Shown: in pieces, positions 10,611 through 20,104 of the stretch
How the letters are laid out: each line of letters opens with the position of its first letter
Numbering within the stretch: the stretch's first letter is position 1
DNA from: Arenimonas soli
Lineage (GTDB): Bacteria; Pseudomonadota; Gammaproteobacteria; Xanthomonadales; Xanthomonadaceae
Direction of reading: 5' to 3'
DNA: 64,000 nucleotides
Assembly (NCBI RefSeq): GCF_014643775.1
Contig: NZ_BMKC01000002.1
Span: 484,698-548,697 of the forward strand
The notes under the pieces: model-generated
The model's database searches: none
The model's input: the letters and a program-made list of their open reading frames with translations, nothing else
What the model was told of the DNA's origin: nothing
Made by a program: the position numbers and the translations under genes

Positions 10611-11040
10611 CGCGGCGCGGGGGCAGCAAGGAGGGCTGGGTGGGGGCGTCGTCCGGGTCGTTCCCGGCCTGCGCCTGATCGTCGGCCTGGCTGGGCTGGC
10701 CGGGGTCGGTTCCGGGCGCGGGCGCTGGCGGCGCTTCGTCGCGGGCCGTGGCTTCGGCTTCGCGCAGGGCGCTGCCGGCCTGGGCGCTGGTTTCGTCGAG
10801 TTCCTTGCGGATGTCCTCGATGTCGCCGCGCAGGTCGCGGGCCGGGTCGCCGATGCTTCGTTTCAGGTCCTCGGCGGCCATTTCGCGTTCGAACTCGGAC
10901 TTCACCGAATACCACTGCGCGCGCGCCTTGCGCACCCACAGGCCGGTGAAGCGCGCGGCGCGCGGCAGGCGCTCGGGGCCGAGCACCACCAAGGCCACCA
11001 CCGCGACCACCAGCAGTTCGGAGAAGCCCAGGTCAAACAT
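10603..11040 (-). CDS. tatB: Sec-independent protein translocase subunit TatB
   Basis: This 145-residue protein begins with the TatB signature MFDLGFSELLVVAVVALVVL. That single membrane helix is followed by GPERLPRAAR and an amphipathic helix, then a charged, proline- and glutamine-rich, probably disordered tail. TatB and TatC form the signal-peptide receptor of the translocase. It lies 30 bases after tatA and overlaps tatC by 8 bases. Confidence 0.95.
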   Translation of the reverse strand: MFDLGFSELLVVAVVALVVLGPERLPRAARFTGLWVRKARAQWYSVKSEFEREMAAEDLKRSIGDPARDLRGDIEDIRKELDETSAQAGSALREAEATARDEAPPAPAPGTDPGQPSQADDQAQAGNDPDDAPTQPSLLPPRRDD

Positions 11041-11070
11041 GGCGGGGCCAAGGCCGGCCGGGGGCCGGGC

Positions 11071-11307
11071 TCAGGAGTCCTTGTTCTGGCTGTCCTGCGG
11101 CGCACCTTCGCGCGGCTTGTCGCCGGCGTCGCGGCGTTCACTGCCCAGCTGCGAAGGCGGCGTTTCGTCGCCGTCCTTGAGGCCCTTCTTGAAGCCCTTG
11201 ATGCCCTCGCCCAGGTCCTTGCCGACGTTCGACAGCTTCTTGGTGCCGAACACCAGCAAGACGACCACGAGCACGATGACCCAATGCCAAATGCTGAAAC
11301 TGCCCAT
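11071..11307 (-). CDS. tatA: Sec-independent protein translocase subunit TatA
   Basis: This 78-residue pore-forming subunit has an N-terminal helix ([20 protein letters not shown]). It continues into the amphipathic helix [19 protein letters not shown], which is diagnostic of TatA/E, and ends in a short acidic-basic tail. It is the first gene of the tatABC-RDD transcription unit, which reads away from the convergent side of the SYLF gene. Confidence 0.95.
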   Translation of the reverse strand: MGSFSIWHWVIVLVVVLLVFGTKKLSNVGKDLGEGIKGFKKGLKDGDETPPSQLGSERRDAGDKPREGAPQDSQNKDS

Positions 11308-11374
11308 CTGCGTGCGTCCCGCGAATTAGGAATGCCCGGAGTCTAGCGCAGGCGGGCCTGGCCCGCCCTGGCCA

Positions 11375-12064
11375 TCAGTCCTGGGAAACGGTGTTTTCCT
11401 CGAGCCTGTCGCGGAAATCCACGACCGGGGTCGGCGCCGCCGGGGTGCGGCCCTCGAAGATCTGCCGGGGGGTGGTGTTCTTGCCGTAGACGCGCTGGTT
11501 GGCCGTGTGGTCCATGCGCAGCCAGGTGCCGTCCAGGGACACGCCGGCGAACAGGCCGCGGGCGCGCGAATAGCTGTAGATCTCGGCCTTGAGCTGTTCG
11601 TCGGTGCTGGCCTGGGCGCTGCGACCCACCGGGCCGGCGGCCACCGAGGCGTCGGCACCCAGGGTGAACTTGCCGTTGACGATGTTGTTGACGCCCCGTT
11701 CGGAGCGGAACACCAGGATGACGTCGGCCGACTGCACGCCGGCCTGGAAGCCGACGCTGCCGCCGCCGAGCTTGATGAAGCTGGGGTTGGACCAGGTGCC
11801 GTCGGCGGTGCGCACCGAAATCAGGCCCTTGCCGCCGCGGCCGCCGATGATCAGGCCGGCCTTGACCACATCGGGGATGACGGCGATGGCATAGGCCTCG
11901 TCGAACATCTTTTCCGGGATGGCGGTTTCCGGGATGCGCATGATCTCGCCCAGCACGCGGGCGGCATCGGCGGCCTTGGCTTCTTCCTTCTCGCCGGCCA
12001 GGGCGGGGGCGGCGGGCAGCGCCAGCGCGAACGCGGCGAACAGGATGGCAAGGATTCGGGTCAT
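11375..12064 (-). CDS. SYLF/Ysc84-domain lipid-binding exported protein
   Basis: The product (229 residues) carries a signal peptide (MTRILAILFAAFALALPAAP...ALAG) and then the Ysc84/SYLF domain. The recognisable blocks are AIAVIPDVVKAGLIIGGRGG, GVQSADVILVFRSERGV and YSYSRARGLFAGVSLDGTWL. Eukaryotic and bacterial SYLF domains bind phosphoinositides or other lipids; the role of the bacterial exported form is not settled. A GGAGA ribosome site at the right distance supports the ATG at 12064 over an in-frame codon 24 bases upstream. It is divergent from hemH and lies downstream of nothing obvious on its strand. Confidence 0.88.
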   Translation of the reverse strand: MTRILAILFAAFALALPAAPALAGEKEEAKAADAARVLGEIMRIPETAIPEKMFDEAYAIAVIPDVVKAGLIIGGRGGKGLISVRTADGTWSNPSFIKLGGGSVGFQAGVQSADVILVFRSERGVNNIVNGKFTLGADASVAAGPVGRSAQASTDEQLKAEIYSYSRARGLFAGVSLDGTWLRMDHTANQRVYGKNTTPRQIFEGRTPAAPTPVVDFRDRLEENTVSQD

Positions 12065-12183
12065 GGGGCGGTCTCCGGGTGGGCGCAACGGCCTGAGTAT
12101 GGGGGCGGGCTATGAACCTTGGGTGAGCCACGCCTTCACCCTGCGGATGATAAGTTTCCCACAGCATCCCATCATCTCCCGGC

Positions 12184-13194
12184 ATGAAACCCTACCTCGA
12201 CGCCCCCGTTCCCGCGCCCGGCCCCGGCCGCACGGCGCTGCTGCTGGTCAACCTGGGCACGCCCGACGCGCCGACGCCGGCGGCGGTGCGCCGCTACCTG
12301 GCGCAGTTCCTGCACGACCACCGGGTGGTCGAGCTGAGCCGCTGGATCTGGTGCCCGCTGCTGCACTTCGTGATCCTGCCGCTGCGCTCGCCGCGGGTGG
12401 CGCGCAACTACGCCTCGGTATGGATGCCCGACGGCTCGCCGCTGCTGGTGTATGGCCAGCGCCTGGCCCGGCAGATGCAGCACGCCCTGCCCGACGTGCA
12501 GGTGCGCCTGGCCATGCGCTACGGCAACCCGTCGGTGCCCGAGGTGCTGCGCCAGCTGCAGGCCGAGGGCATGCAGCGCCTGCTGGTGCTGCCGCTGTAC
12601 CCGCAGTATTCGGCCTCGACCACGGCGGCGGTGATGGACGCGGTCACCGCCGAACTGGCGACCTGGCGGCGCGCGCCCGAGCTGCGTTTCATCGCCGACT
12701 ACCACGTCGATGCCGGCTGGCTGGACGCGCTCGAGGCCCGCGTGCGCGCGCACTGGGACCTGCACGGCCGCGCCGACCGCCTGGTGATGTCCTTCCACGG
12801 CCTGCCCAAGCGCTTTGAAACCGCCGGCGACCCCTACCCGCGCCAGTGCGAGGCCGGTGCCCGCGCCCTGGCCACCCGGCTGGAGCTGGCCGACGACCAG
12901 TGGCTGCTGACCTACCAGTCGCGCTTTGGCCGCGAGGAATGGCTGCAGCCCTACACCGACAAGACCCTGGAAGCCCTGGCCCGCGACGGCGTGAAAACCC
13001 TGGACGTGGTCTGCCCGGGTTTCGCCAGCGACTGCCTGGAAACCCTGGAGGAAATCGCTGTCGAAAACGACGACGTCTTCCGCGCCGCCGGCGGCGAGGC
13101 CCTGCGCTACATCAGCGCGCTCAACGACGAACCCGGCCACGTGGCCGCCCTGTCGGCGCTGGCGCGCCGGCACCTGCAGGGCTGGCCGCACTGA
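12184..13194 (+). CDS. hemH: Ferrochelatase
   Basis: Ferrochelatase inserts Fe2+ into protoporphyrin IX, the last step of heme synthesis. It is 336 residues long. The N-terminal LLLVNLGTPDAPTP, the block LPLYPQYSASTTAAV and the catalytic-His region VMSFHGLPKR are all present, as is the C-terminal VVCPGFASDCLETLEEI with the conserved Glu. The stop codon shares one base with the next start (TGATG), so the hydrolase that follows is likely translated by coupling. No Fur-like box is visible upstream. Confidence 0.97.
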   Translation: MKPYLDAPVPAPGPGRTALLLVNLGTPDAPTPAAVRRYLAQFLHDHRVVELSRWIWCPLLHFVILPLRSPRVARNYASVWMPDGSPLLVYGQRLARQMQHALPDVQVRLAMRYGNPSVPEVLRQLQAEGMQRLLVLPLYPQYSASTTAAVMDAVTAELATWRRAPELRFIADYHVDAGWLDALEARVRAHWDLHGRADRLVMSFHGLPKRFETAGDPYPRQCEAGARALATRLELADDQWLLTYQSRFGREEWLQPYTDKTLEALARDGVKTLDVVCPGFASDCLETLEEIAVENDDVFRAAGGEALRYISALNDEPGHVAALSALARRHLQGWPH

Positions 13195-14036
13195 TGCAGG
13201 AGATCAGGCTGGACACCGCGCGCGGGCCGCTGGCCGCGCTGCGCGGCGGCGACCGGTCGGGCCCGAAGCTGCTTTGCCTGCACGGCTGGCTCGACAACGC
13301 CGCCAGCTTCCTGCCGCTGGCGCCGCACCTGGCGGACTTCGACTGGGTGGCGCTGGACCTGCCCGGGCACGGGGCGTCTTCGCACCGGGCGCCGGGTTAC
13401 GACTACGCCTTCGCCGACTGGCTGCACGACGTGCTCGACGCGCTTGATGCCCTGGACTGGCCGCGGGCCGACCTGCTGGGGCATTCCATGGGCGGCGCCA
13501 TCGCCTGCGTGCTGGCCGCCGCCGCGCCTTCGCGCGTACGGCGGGTCGCTCTGGTGGAAGCCCTGGGCCCGGTGGCCGGCGACCCGGCCAAGGCCGGCGA
13601 ACGCGTGCGCGACGCCGTGGCCGCGCGCCGCGACAAACCCGCGCGCCCGCCGCGCGTATTGCCCGACGTGGATACGGCCGTGGCCGCGCGCCTGGTCGCC
13701 AGCCGCATGTCGCCCGAGGCCGCGCGGCTGATCGTCGAGCGCAACCTGCGCGCCGTCGACGGCGGCTACGCCTGGCGCAGCGACCCGCGCCTGACCTGGC
13801 CCGGCCACGTGCGCATGGACGAAGCCACCATCCAGGCCATGCTGCGCGCCATCGAGGCGCCGGTGCGGGTGGTCGCGGCCGATCCGTCGCCGCCGTATTT
13901 CAGTCCTGACGTGCGCGAAGCCCGCCTGGGCTGCCTGCGCGAGGCCAGCGTGGTGGTGCTGCCGGGTGGCCATCACCTGCACATGGAACAGCCCGACGCC
14001 GTGGCCGCGGCGTTGCTGGACTTCCTGCGCGGCTAA
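13194..14036 (+). CDS. Alpha/beta-fold hydrolase
   Basis: This 280-residue hydrolase has the oxyanion motif LHGWLDNAASF, the nucleophile elbow GHSMGGAIA (Ser98) and a late GGHHLHMEQPD that supplies the catalytic His. The acid is probably in the segment near VRVVAADPSPP. No signal peptide is present, so it acts in the cytoplasm. The start was set at the ATG overlapping the hemH stop, which matches the family N-terminus. Coupling with ferrochelatase is common in Xanthomonadaceae, but the substrate is unknown. Its end overlaps the convergent lipoprotein gene by four bases. Confidence 0.88.
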   Translation: MQEIRLDTARGPLAALRGGDRSGPKLLCLHGWLDNAASFLPLAPHLADFDWVALDLPGHGASSHRAPGYDYAFADWLHDVLDALDALDWPRADLLGHSMGGAIACVLAAAAPSRVRRVALVEALGPVAGDPAKAGERVRDAVAARRDKPARPPRVLPDVDTAVAARLVASRMSPEAARLIVERNLRAVDGGYAWRSDPRLTWPGHVRMDEATIQAMLRAIEAPVRVVAADPSPPYFSPDVREARLGCLREASVVVLPGGHHLHMEQPDAVAAALLDFLRG

Positions 14037-14557
14037 TCGCCCGCCGGGCCGACGGTCACCGCCAGCGTGGTGCCGCCGCCGGCTTCTTCGACGAAGTTGG
14101 CTTCCAGGTGCCGGCCGGCCTTGTCGAAGCCGGCCACGCGCACGATGGCGTCGGCCTGCACGGTGGCTTCGGTCCAGCCGGCCGCGCGCTGCGCCCGGCG
14201 GAACTCGTCGAACACCAGGGCCAGGCTGCGCGGGCTGTGCGCACCCAGCGAGATGGTCGCGCCCAGCTGGGTGGCGTTGGTGATGCTGGCGTCGCGCGGC
14301 AGCGGCACGTCGGCGGGGAAGTCGGCGGGCAGCGACAGGTTGTCGCCGCTGGTGGCGCGGTAGAGCCCGGCCTCGGTTTCCAGGGTGAGCTTGCGTTCGC
14401 CGTCGGCCGCCTGGCTTTCGGCGGCCTGCTGGCGGGCGTTGGCCTCCAGTGCCTTGTCCACCAAGGTTTCCGGGGCGCCGACGGGCTCGTCGCCGCAGGC
14501 ACTGCACAGCAGGGCGGCGAGGCAGGCGGTCAGCAGGTGGCGGGTGGACGGGGCCAA
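14033..14557 (-). CDS. Predicted lipoprotein, unknown function
   Basis: I do not recognise this protein. From a TTG at 14557 it has 174 residues: a short hydrophobic leader ending LLCSAC (possible lipobox, with an alternative at LTAC), an Ala/Gln-rich helix, then about 110 residues containing LPADFPADVPLPRDASITNA and an alternating beta pattern. The blocks resemble small periplasmic proteins with 'P-x-D-x-P-L-P' repeats found across Xanthomonadaceae. The TTG was chosen because GGGGAG lies just upstream and it places the leader at the N-terminus; a longer in-frame extension to 14815 looks non-coding. It follows the YgjP-like peptidase by 20 bases. Confidence 0.65.
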   Translation of the reverse strand: MAPSTRHLLTACLAALLCSACGDEPVGAPETLVDKALEANARQQAAESQAADGERKLTLETEAGLYRATSGDNLSLPADFPADVPLPRDASITNATQLGATISLGAHSPRSLALVFDEFRRAQRAAGWTEATVQADAIVRVAGFDKAGRHLEANFVEEAGGGTTLAVTVGPAGD

Positions 14558-14577
14558 GGGGGCTCCCCGGCAAGGGC

Positions 14578-15342
14578 TTACCGGGTCAAACGCGCCAGTG
14601 TCGCCTTCAAGGCCAAACCTTCGCCGCGCAGGTAGTCGCGTTCGAGTCGCCAGTGCGGCCAGCGGGCTTCCACCTCGCGCCAGAAGCGCGGGGAATGGTC
14701 GGCGTGCAGCAGGTGGCAAAGTTCGTGCACCAGCACGTATTCGAAGGCCGAGGGGCGGCCCAGCACCAGGGCCAGGTCCAGCGACACGGCGTCGCCCGGG
14801 CTGAGCGATCCCCACAGCGAAGACAGCGCGCGCAGGCGCAGCGACGAGGGCGGCCGCGGCAGGCCCGGCAGGTAGCGCGGCAGCCAGCGGCCCAGGTCGG
14901 TGCGCGCCTGCTGCAGGTAGAAGTCGCGCAGCGCGGCGCGGGCGCGGCGGTCGTCGGCGCGCTCGGGCAGCTGCAGTTCGATGCCGTGCCCGGTCAGCGT
15001 GGCGCGCGCGAAGCGGCCTTCGCGCCAGGCCAGCGGTGCATGCGCGCCGCGCAGGGGCAGGGGGTCGGCCCAGTCGCGGCCGAACAGCGGGGCCTGGTCC
15101 GGGTGCTGGCGGTCGAGCTGGTCGGCCAGCCAGTCGCGGTGTTCGTGCAGGAAGGCGTCGGCCATGCGCACCGAGGCCGCGGTCGGCAGGGTCAGGCGCG
15201 CGCCCTTGTCGGAAACGATCAGGCGCAGCCGGCGCGCGCGCCGGTCGCGGACCCAGCGCACCGGCACCTCGCGGCCGTCGGCCAGTGCCAGCGGCCGGAT
15301 TTCGGCCGCGGGCGGGGCGGGGCGCTTGGTTCGCAGGAACAT
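14578..15342 (-). CDS. YgjP/WLM-like metal-dependent hydrolase (DUF45)
   Basis: This 254-residue protein belongs to the SprT/YgjP-like zinc peptidase group. It has the zinc motif YVLVHELCHLLHADHSPRFW (HExxH with the third His further on) and an N-terminal beta domain with RRARRLRLIVSDKGARLTLP. The ATG at 15342 was preferred over a TTG nine bases upstream. A TAGATT hexamer on the minus strand ends eight bases before this ATG, so the mRNA may be leaderless. It lies in the ttcA-rdgC-ygjP-lipoprotein direction. Substrates of the family are poorly known. Confidence 0.87.
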   Translation of the reverse strand: MFLRTKRPAPPAAEIRPLALADGREVPVRWVRDRRARRLRLIVSDKGARLTLPTAASVRMADAFLHEHRDWLADQLDRQHPDQAPLFGRDWADPLPLRGAHAPLAWREGRFARATLTGHGIELQLPERADDRRARAALRDFYLQQARTDLGRWLPRYLPGLPRPPSSLRLRALSSLWGSLSPGDAVSLDLALVLGRPSAFEYVLVHELCHLLHADHSPRFWREVEARWPHWRLERDYLRGEGLALKATLARLTR

Positions 15343-15368
15343 GGGCGCCAATCTACCGCGGGACGGGG

Positions 15369-16280
15369 TCAGGCGTCGGCGCGGCTGAACTTCAGGGCCG
15401 GTTCGAGCACCGCGAACAGGCGCTTGAGCTCACCGGACATCAGCGCGAAGCGGGCGTCGAGCTCGGCCGCCACGCCATCGGCTTCGGTGCCCTCGAGCTG
15501 GTCGACGGCGCCGTCGAGGAACTTGAGCTTGCGCAGCACCAGGTCTTCGCCGAGCACGAAGCCGACGTGGTCGTCGAGCACCAGGGCCAGGCGCGTGACC
15601 TGCTTGCCGGCCTCGAGGTGCTGGCGGATTTCGTCCACCTGCAGTTCGTGGCGGCTGCAGCGCACCACGGCACCGCCGTCCACCGGGTCCTTGAGTTCGC
15701 ATTCGTCGCCCAGCGACAGGCCCGGCGGCAGCGGTTCGCCGGCCAGCCAGCCGGTGAGGATGACGCGCACCGAGGCTTCGGCGTTCAGCGGCAGGGCCGG
15801 GAAGCTGCCCAGGGCGTGGCGCAGTTCCGAGACCAGGTTTTCGGCGGTCTTGCGCGAGCTGGTGTCCACGGCGATGAAGCCGTGTTCGAGGTCGAGCGTG
15901 GCCGAGCAGCGCACCGGCCGCACGAAGGCGCGCGGCAGCAGTTCAAGCACGATGTCTTCCTTCAGGCGCTTGCGGGCGCGGCCACCCAGGCGGCGGCCTT
16001 CCTTTTCTTCGATCTCGGCGAGCTTGCGGCCCAGCTGGTCGTTGATGACGGCCGACGGCAGCAGGCGGTCTTCGCCGCCCAGGGTGATCCAGATGGCGTC
16101 GCCGACGCGGTGGCTCATGGTCGCGCCGTCACGGCCGAAGGGCGAGATGAAGCCACGCGACATCAGCTCGGACGGACCGACCGGCTTGAGCTTGCACTCT
16201 TCCAAGCGGGCGTCGAGGTCGTCGAGGGTCTTGGCGAGGGTGGTCGGGAAGCGGAAGAACGTGAGGTTGCGAAAAAACAT
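15369..16280 (-). CDS. rdgC: Recombination-associated protein RdgC
   Basis: RdgC is a ring-shaped DNA-binding protein that limits RecA-mediated recombination. From the ATG at 16280 (MFFRNLTFFRFP) it has 303 residues, the same as the E. coli protein. Readable family blocks are GFISPFGRD, LLPSAVINDQLGRKLAEIEE and the C-terminal MSGELKRLFAVLEPAL. It begins 27 bases after the ttcA stop on the same strand and ends 26 bases before the peptidase start. Confidence 0.96.
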   Translation of the reverse strand: MFFRNLTFFRFPTTLAKTLDDLDARLEECKLKPVGPSELMSRGFISPFGRDGATMSHRVGDAIWITLGGEDRLLPSAVINDQLGRKLAEIEEKEGRRLGGRARKRLKEDIVLELLPRAFVRPVRCSATLDLEHGFIAVDTSSRKTAENLVSELRHALGSFPALPLNAEASVRVILTGWLAGEPLPPGLSLGDECELKDPVDGGAVVRCSRHELQVDEIRQHLEAGKQVTRLALVLDDHVGFVLGEDLVLRKLKFLDGAVDQLEGTEADGVAAELDARFALMSGELKRLFAVLEPALKFSRADA

Positions 16281-16307
16281 CAAAACTCCAAATCCAAGGT
16301 GAGACGG

Positions 16308-17213
16308 TCAGTCTTCGGTGATTTCGGGTGCGCCGACGGCGAGCCAGGCGTTGGCGTCAGGCAGGGGGCCGTCGCCGTGGCGGCCCAGGGCGGCGAAGTC
16401 GAACAGGGCCGGGTCGGCCAGTTGCGCGGGGCGCACGTCGGCCAGGGCGCGGGCGATGGTTTCGCTGCGGCCGGGGCTTTCCTTTTCCCAGGCGGCCAGC
16501 ATGCGGGCGACCTGCTTGCGCTGCAGGTTTTCCTGCGAGCCACACAGGGTGCAGGGGATGAGGGGGAACTGTTTGAAGTCGGCGTAGGCCACCAGGTCGG
16601 CTTCGCGGCAGGTCGCCAGGGGGCGGATGACCACGTGTTCGCCGTCGTCGCTGAGCAGCTTGGGCGGCATGCTGGCCAGCTTGGCGTGGAAGAACAGGTT
16701 CATGAAGAACGTGGCCAGCAGGTCGTCGCGGTGATGGCCGAGCGCGATCTTGGTAAAACCATTCTCCTTGGCGTGCCGGTACAGCGCCCCGCGGCGCAGG
16801 CGCGAGCACAGCGAGCACATGGTCTTGCCCTCGGGCACCACGCGCTTGACCACCGAGTAGGTGTCCTGCTCGATGATGGTGAAAGGCACGCCGAGCGAAC
16901 GCAGGTAGTCGGGCAAGACATGTTCCGGGAAGCCCGGCTGCTTCTGGTCGAGGTTCACCGCCACCAGATCGAACTGCACCGGCGCCTTCTGGCGCAGCTG
17001 CAGCAGCAGGTCGAGCATCGCGTAGCTGTCCTTGCCGCCGGACAGGCAGACCATGACCTTGTCGCCGTGCTCGATCATGCCGTAGTCGGCGATGGCCTGG
17101 CCGACCTGCCGGCGCAGGCGCTTGGCCAGTTTGGCGCGCTCGTGCGCCTGCCTGCGCGCGACGCCTTCGGGCGTCGGCTGGCGGGGCAGCGGATCGTGCA
17201 GGACCAGGGTCAT
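16308..17213 (-). CDS. ttcA: tRNA 2-thiocytidine(32) synthetase TtcA
   Basis: TtcA adds sulfur to cytidine 32 of some tRNAs, using ATP and an iron-sulfur cluster. The PP-loop motif [13 protein letters not shown] is present, as are the two CxxC pairs: [11 protein letters not shown] (the cluster-binding segment) and [14 protein letters not shown]. With the ATG at 17213 ([10 protein letters not shown]) it has 301 residues. An upstream ATG at 17249 would add 12 residues. A TAGAAT -10-like hexamer on the minus strand at 17248-17253 favours the downstream start, as it would overlap the longer one. It is the first gene of a four-gene minus-strand group. Confidence 0.95.
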   Translation of the reverse strand: MTLVLHDPLPRQPTPEGVARRQAHERAKLAKRLRRQVGQAIADYGMIEHGDKVMVCLSGGKDSYAMLDLLLQLRQKAPVQFDLVAVNLDQKQPGFPEHVLPDYLRSLGVPFTIIEQDTYSVVKRVVPEGKTMCSLCSRLRRGALYRHAKENGFTKIALGHHRDDLLATFFMNLFFHAKLASMPPKLLSDDGEHVVIRPLATCREADLVAYADFKQFPLIPCTLCGSQENLQRKQVARMLAAWEKESPGRSETIARALADVRPAQLADPALFDFAALGRHGDGPLPDANAWLAVGAPEITED

Positions 17214-17307
17214 GGCGGGGATTGGAACGATGGCGAAACGGTCGCCCATTCTACCCCTGTCGCCCGGCCCGCCGGGGCGCTAGGCTAGCGGGGAACCGGG
17301 AGAGCGC

Positions 17308-17514
17308 ATGGCCACGGAAGATCCCGCCAAGATCACTGCCCAGCTGGTCGAGCTGCGGGTCGAACACCGCGACCTCGACGAGGCCATCGCGCGCCTGGCG
17401 GTCGACCGCGACGCCGACGAGCTGACGCTCAAGCGCCTGAAGAAGCGCAAGCTGCGCATCAAGGACATGATCATCGCGCTCGAAAGCCGGCTTATCCCCG
17501 ACCTCGACGCCTGA
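17308..17514 (+). CDS. YdcH/DUF465 family small protein
   Basis: This 68-residue highly charged helical protein of the YdcH (DUF465) family has the pattern LRVEHRDLDEAIARL...LTLKRLKKRKLRIKDMI typical of the family's coiled coil. A good GGGAGAG ribosome site precedes the ATG. It is divergent from ttcA, with a TAGGCT hexamer at 17281-17286 as a possible -10, and convergent with plsB. Function is unknown in the family. Confidence 0.85.
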   Translation: MATEDPAKITAQLVELRVEHRDLDEAIARLAVDRDADELTLKRLKKRKLRIKDMIIALESRLIPDLDA

Positions 17515-17544
17515 ACCCACCCGCGCGCCGACGTGACGGCGGCC

Positions 17545-20094
17545 TCAGGCCGTCGTTTCTTCGTCGCCGCGCGACTTCGCCACCTTGCTGACCGCTTCGG
17601 GCGAAAGCTTGGCGATGGTGTGGCGCAGGTCGCGGCCCAGCACCACCTTGGCGTCCTTTTCCCAGGCCGTCAGCGGCTCGTCGAAATCGAGCTTGCCGTT
17701 TTCGGCGATCCAGACCAGCTTCATCTCGCGCAGCTTGTGGATGAAGCCGCGGAACAGGGTCTTGTCGAAGAACTCCGGCGCGGCCGGCGCGTAGAGCAGG
17801 CTCAGGCGCTGGGCGGTGAGCTGGCACAGGGTCTCGAGCTCGCCCGAGCTGAGCGTGCGCGGGCCGTTCTTCACCAGCGTGGTGATGGCGATGAAATAGC
17901 GCTCGAAGGCCTGCTGCAGGCTGTGGGCGACCGCGCGCAGGCGGAAGACTTCGTCGGTCTGGCCGGGGCCGCGCGACAGGTAGCCGCCGTCGTCCTCGCT
18001 GGCCATGGTCAGCAGGCCCTCGGCGACGAACAGGTCCACCGTGGCTTCCAGGCGCTGAACGAAGCCGTCGGCGTCCCAGGGCAGGAACAGCTCCTCCTGC
18101 ACGAACGGATAGATCGTGCGGCCCAGGCGCAGCAGGCCCGAGCGGCTCATGCGCCGGTTGTTCTGGAAACACAGCGCCACCCACGACGCCGCCGCGAACA
18201 GATGCAGTACGTTGTTGCGGAAATAACTCTGCAGCACCGCCGTTTCGCCCTCGACGCTGAGCACGGCGCCCAGCGGATGGTCGGTGCGGGTGAGCACGCC
18301 GATCTTCTCGCCGTAGGCGATGATCTCGGCCGGTTCGAGTTCGGTGACCGTGACGCGCTCGGAATACGGCAGTGCCGCCAGCAGCTTCTTGTACAGGCCC
18401 AGCTGCGCCAGCAGGTCGGCCTCGGACATGGCGTGCTTGGGCGTGGCCAGCAGGGCCAGGGCCAGCAGGTTCACCGGGTTCACGTCGGCGGCGCGGTTGA
18501 TGTTGACCTGGATGCGGTTGGCGATGTCCTCGACCGCGGTGTTGAGCCAGGCCGGCTTTTCGTCCGGGTTGGCGGCGTTGCGTTCGCGCCAGTCCGGCGC
18601 ATGCACGGCCAGCACCTGGTCCAGGAAGATCGGCTCGCCGAAGTTCACCGCCACCTTGCCGTAGTGCTGGCGCAGGATGCCGGCGGCGGCCTTGAGCAGG
18701 GCCCAGACGGTTTCCTTTTCCTTGGGCTGGCCGGTCAGCTCGTCGAGGTAGCTCTTGCCCTCGATCAGCTTTTCATAGCCGATGTAGACCGGCTGGAACA
18801 CCACCGGACGGCGCGGGGCGCGCAGGAAGGCCTTGAGCGTCATCACGATCATGCCGCCCTTGGGCGGCAGCAGCCGGCCCGTGCGCGAACGGCCACCTTC
18901 GATGAAGTACTCCAGCGAAAAACCTTCCGACACCAGCTGGGCCACGTATTCGCCCAACACGGCCGCGTAAAGCGCATTGCCCTTGATCGACCGACGGATG
19001 AAAAACGCGCCGCCGCGGCGAAGGATCGGGCCCAGCACCGGCATGTTGAGGTTGACGCCCGCGACGATGTGCGGCGGAACGACGCCGCGGCTGTAGAGCA
19101 GGTAGCTCAGCAGCAGGTAGTCCATGTGGCTGCGGTGGCAGGGCACGTAGATCACCTCGTGCCCGGGCGCGACCTGCTTGAGCGTGTCCATGTGGTGCAC
19201 GTTCAGGCCGTCGTAGATGCGGTTCCAGAAGCCGGTGAGCGCGAACGAGGCCGAGCGCACCACCGGGTTGGAATAGTCGGCGGCGATCTCCCAGGCAAAC
19301 CCGTGCGCTTTTTTCCAGGCGTCGAGGTATTCCGTGCCGTCGCGCCGGGCCTGGTCGGTGATCGCCTTGCGCACCGGTTCGGCGTCGAGCACGCGGTCCA
19401 CCAGCAGGCGGCGCGTGGACAGGTCCGGGCCGATCACCGCGGTCTTGATGCGCCGGAAGTGCGCGCGCAGCACCCGGCTGACCTTGCGCACCTGGCGTTC
19501 GTGCGGCATGTCGTCGCCCAGGATTTCCCAGACCCGCACACCCGGCGAGAACTGCACCACCGTGTCGCGGCCATTGAGCAGGATCGCCAGCAGCCGGCGG
19601 AAGCGGCCCACCAGCGCCCAGTTTTCCGAGAACAGCACCGAAAACCAGCCCGACTGCCGCGCCGGCGCCCGGCCGACGAAGATCGACACCGGCACCAGCT
19701 GCACGTCCTGGTCGGGGTAGAGGCGGTGCGCCATGAGCAGGCGCGACAGCGCATCGGAATGGCTGCGGTTGCGCGGCCGCCCGAACACGCCGGCGCGCCG
19801 GCGCGACAGCGCCACGTAGGCACGCTTGCGGCCCAGCGGATCCCCCGGCAGCGCGGCCAGCGGCGACGGCAGGCCGGCTTCGCGGCAGGCGCGGTCGAGG
19901 ATCAGGGTGTTCGACAGCCCGTAGTTTTCGATGACGTAGCAGATCGGCCGGTCCAGGTCGAAGGGCGCTTCGGCGGGCTCGCGCTTGATTTCGATCCAGG
20001 GCTTGAGCAGCGCTTCCATGAAGCGCGCCCAGAGCGGCGGCTTGCCGGGCGGACGAGGGGGCTGGCCCGGCGCGGGCGTGTTGACGGCGTCCAT
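17545..20094 (-). CDS. plsB: Glycerol-3-phosphate 1-O-acyltransferase PlsB
   Basis: PlsB acylates sn-glycerol-3-phosphate at position 1, the first step of phospholipid synthesis, at the inner membrane. The product has 849 residues from the ATG at 20094; E. coli PlsB has 807. All four acyltransferase blocks are present: VPCHRSHMDYLLLSYLL (HX4D, His320 and Asp325), GGAFFIRRSIKGNALYAAV, FIEGGRSRTGR and VFQPVYIGYEKLIEG. An in-frame extension upstream of this ATG would overlap the lipoprotein gene and is basic and proline-rich, so it was rejected. It is the last gene of the rep-phosphatase-pyrF-lipoprotein-plsB run. Confidence 0.96.
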   Translation of the reverse strand: MDAVNTPAPGQPPRPPGKPPLWARFMEALLKPWIEIKREPAEAPFDLDRPICYVIENYGLSNTLILDRACREAGLPSPLAALPGDPLGRKRAYVALSRRRAGVFGRPRNRSHSDALSRLLMAHRLYPDQDVQLVPVSIFVGRAPARQSGWFSVLFSENWALVGRFRRLLAILLNGRDTVVQFSPGVRVWEILGDDMPHERQVRKVSRVLRAHFRRIKTAVIGPDLSTRRLLVDRVLDAEPVRKAITDQARRDGTEYLDAWKKAHGFAWEIAADYSNPVVRSASFALTGFWNRIYDGLNVHHMDTLKQVAPGHEVIYVPCHRSHMDYLLLSYLLYSRGVVPPHIVAGVNLNMPVLGPILRRGGAFFIRRSIKGNALYAAVLGEYVAQLVSEGFSLEYFIEGGRSRTGRLLPPKGGMIVMTLKAFLRAPRRPVVFQPVYIGYEKLIEGKSYLDELTGQPKEKETVWALLKAAAGILRQHYGKVAVNFGEPIFLDQVLAVHAPDWRERNAANPDEKPAWLNTAVEDIANRIQVNINRAADVNPVNLLALALLATPKHAMSEADLLAQLGLYKKLLAALPYSERVTVTELEPAEIIAYGEKIGVLTRTDHPLGAVLSVEGETAVLQSYFRNNVLHLFAAASWVALCFQNNRRMSRSGLLRLGRTIYPFVQEELFLPWDADGFVQRLEATVDLFVAEGLLTMASEDDGGYLSRGPGQTDEVFRLRAVAHSLQQAFERYFIAITTLVKNGPRTLSSGELETLCQLTAQRLSLLYAPAAPEFFDKTLFRGFIHKLREMKLVWIAENGKLDFDEPLTAWEKDAKVVLGRDLRHTIAKLSPEAVSKVAKSRGDEETTA

Positions 20095-20104
20095 GCGTGC
20101 TGGC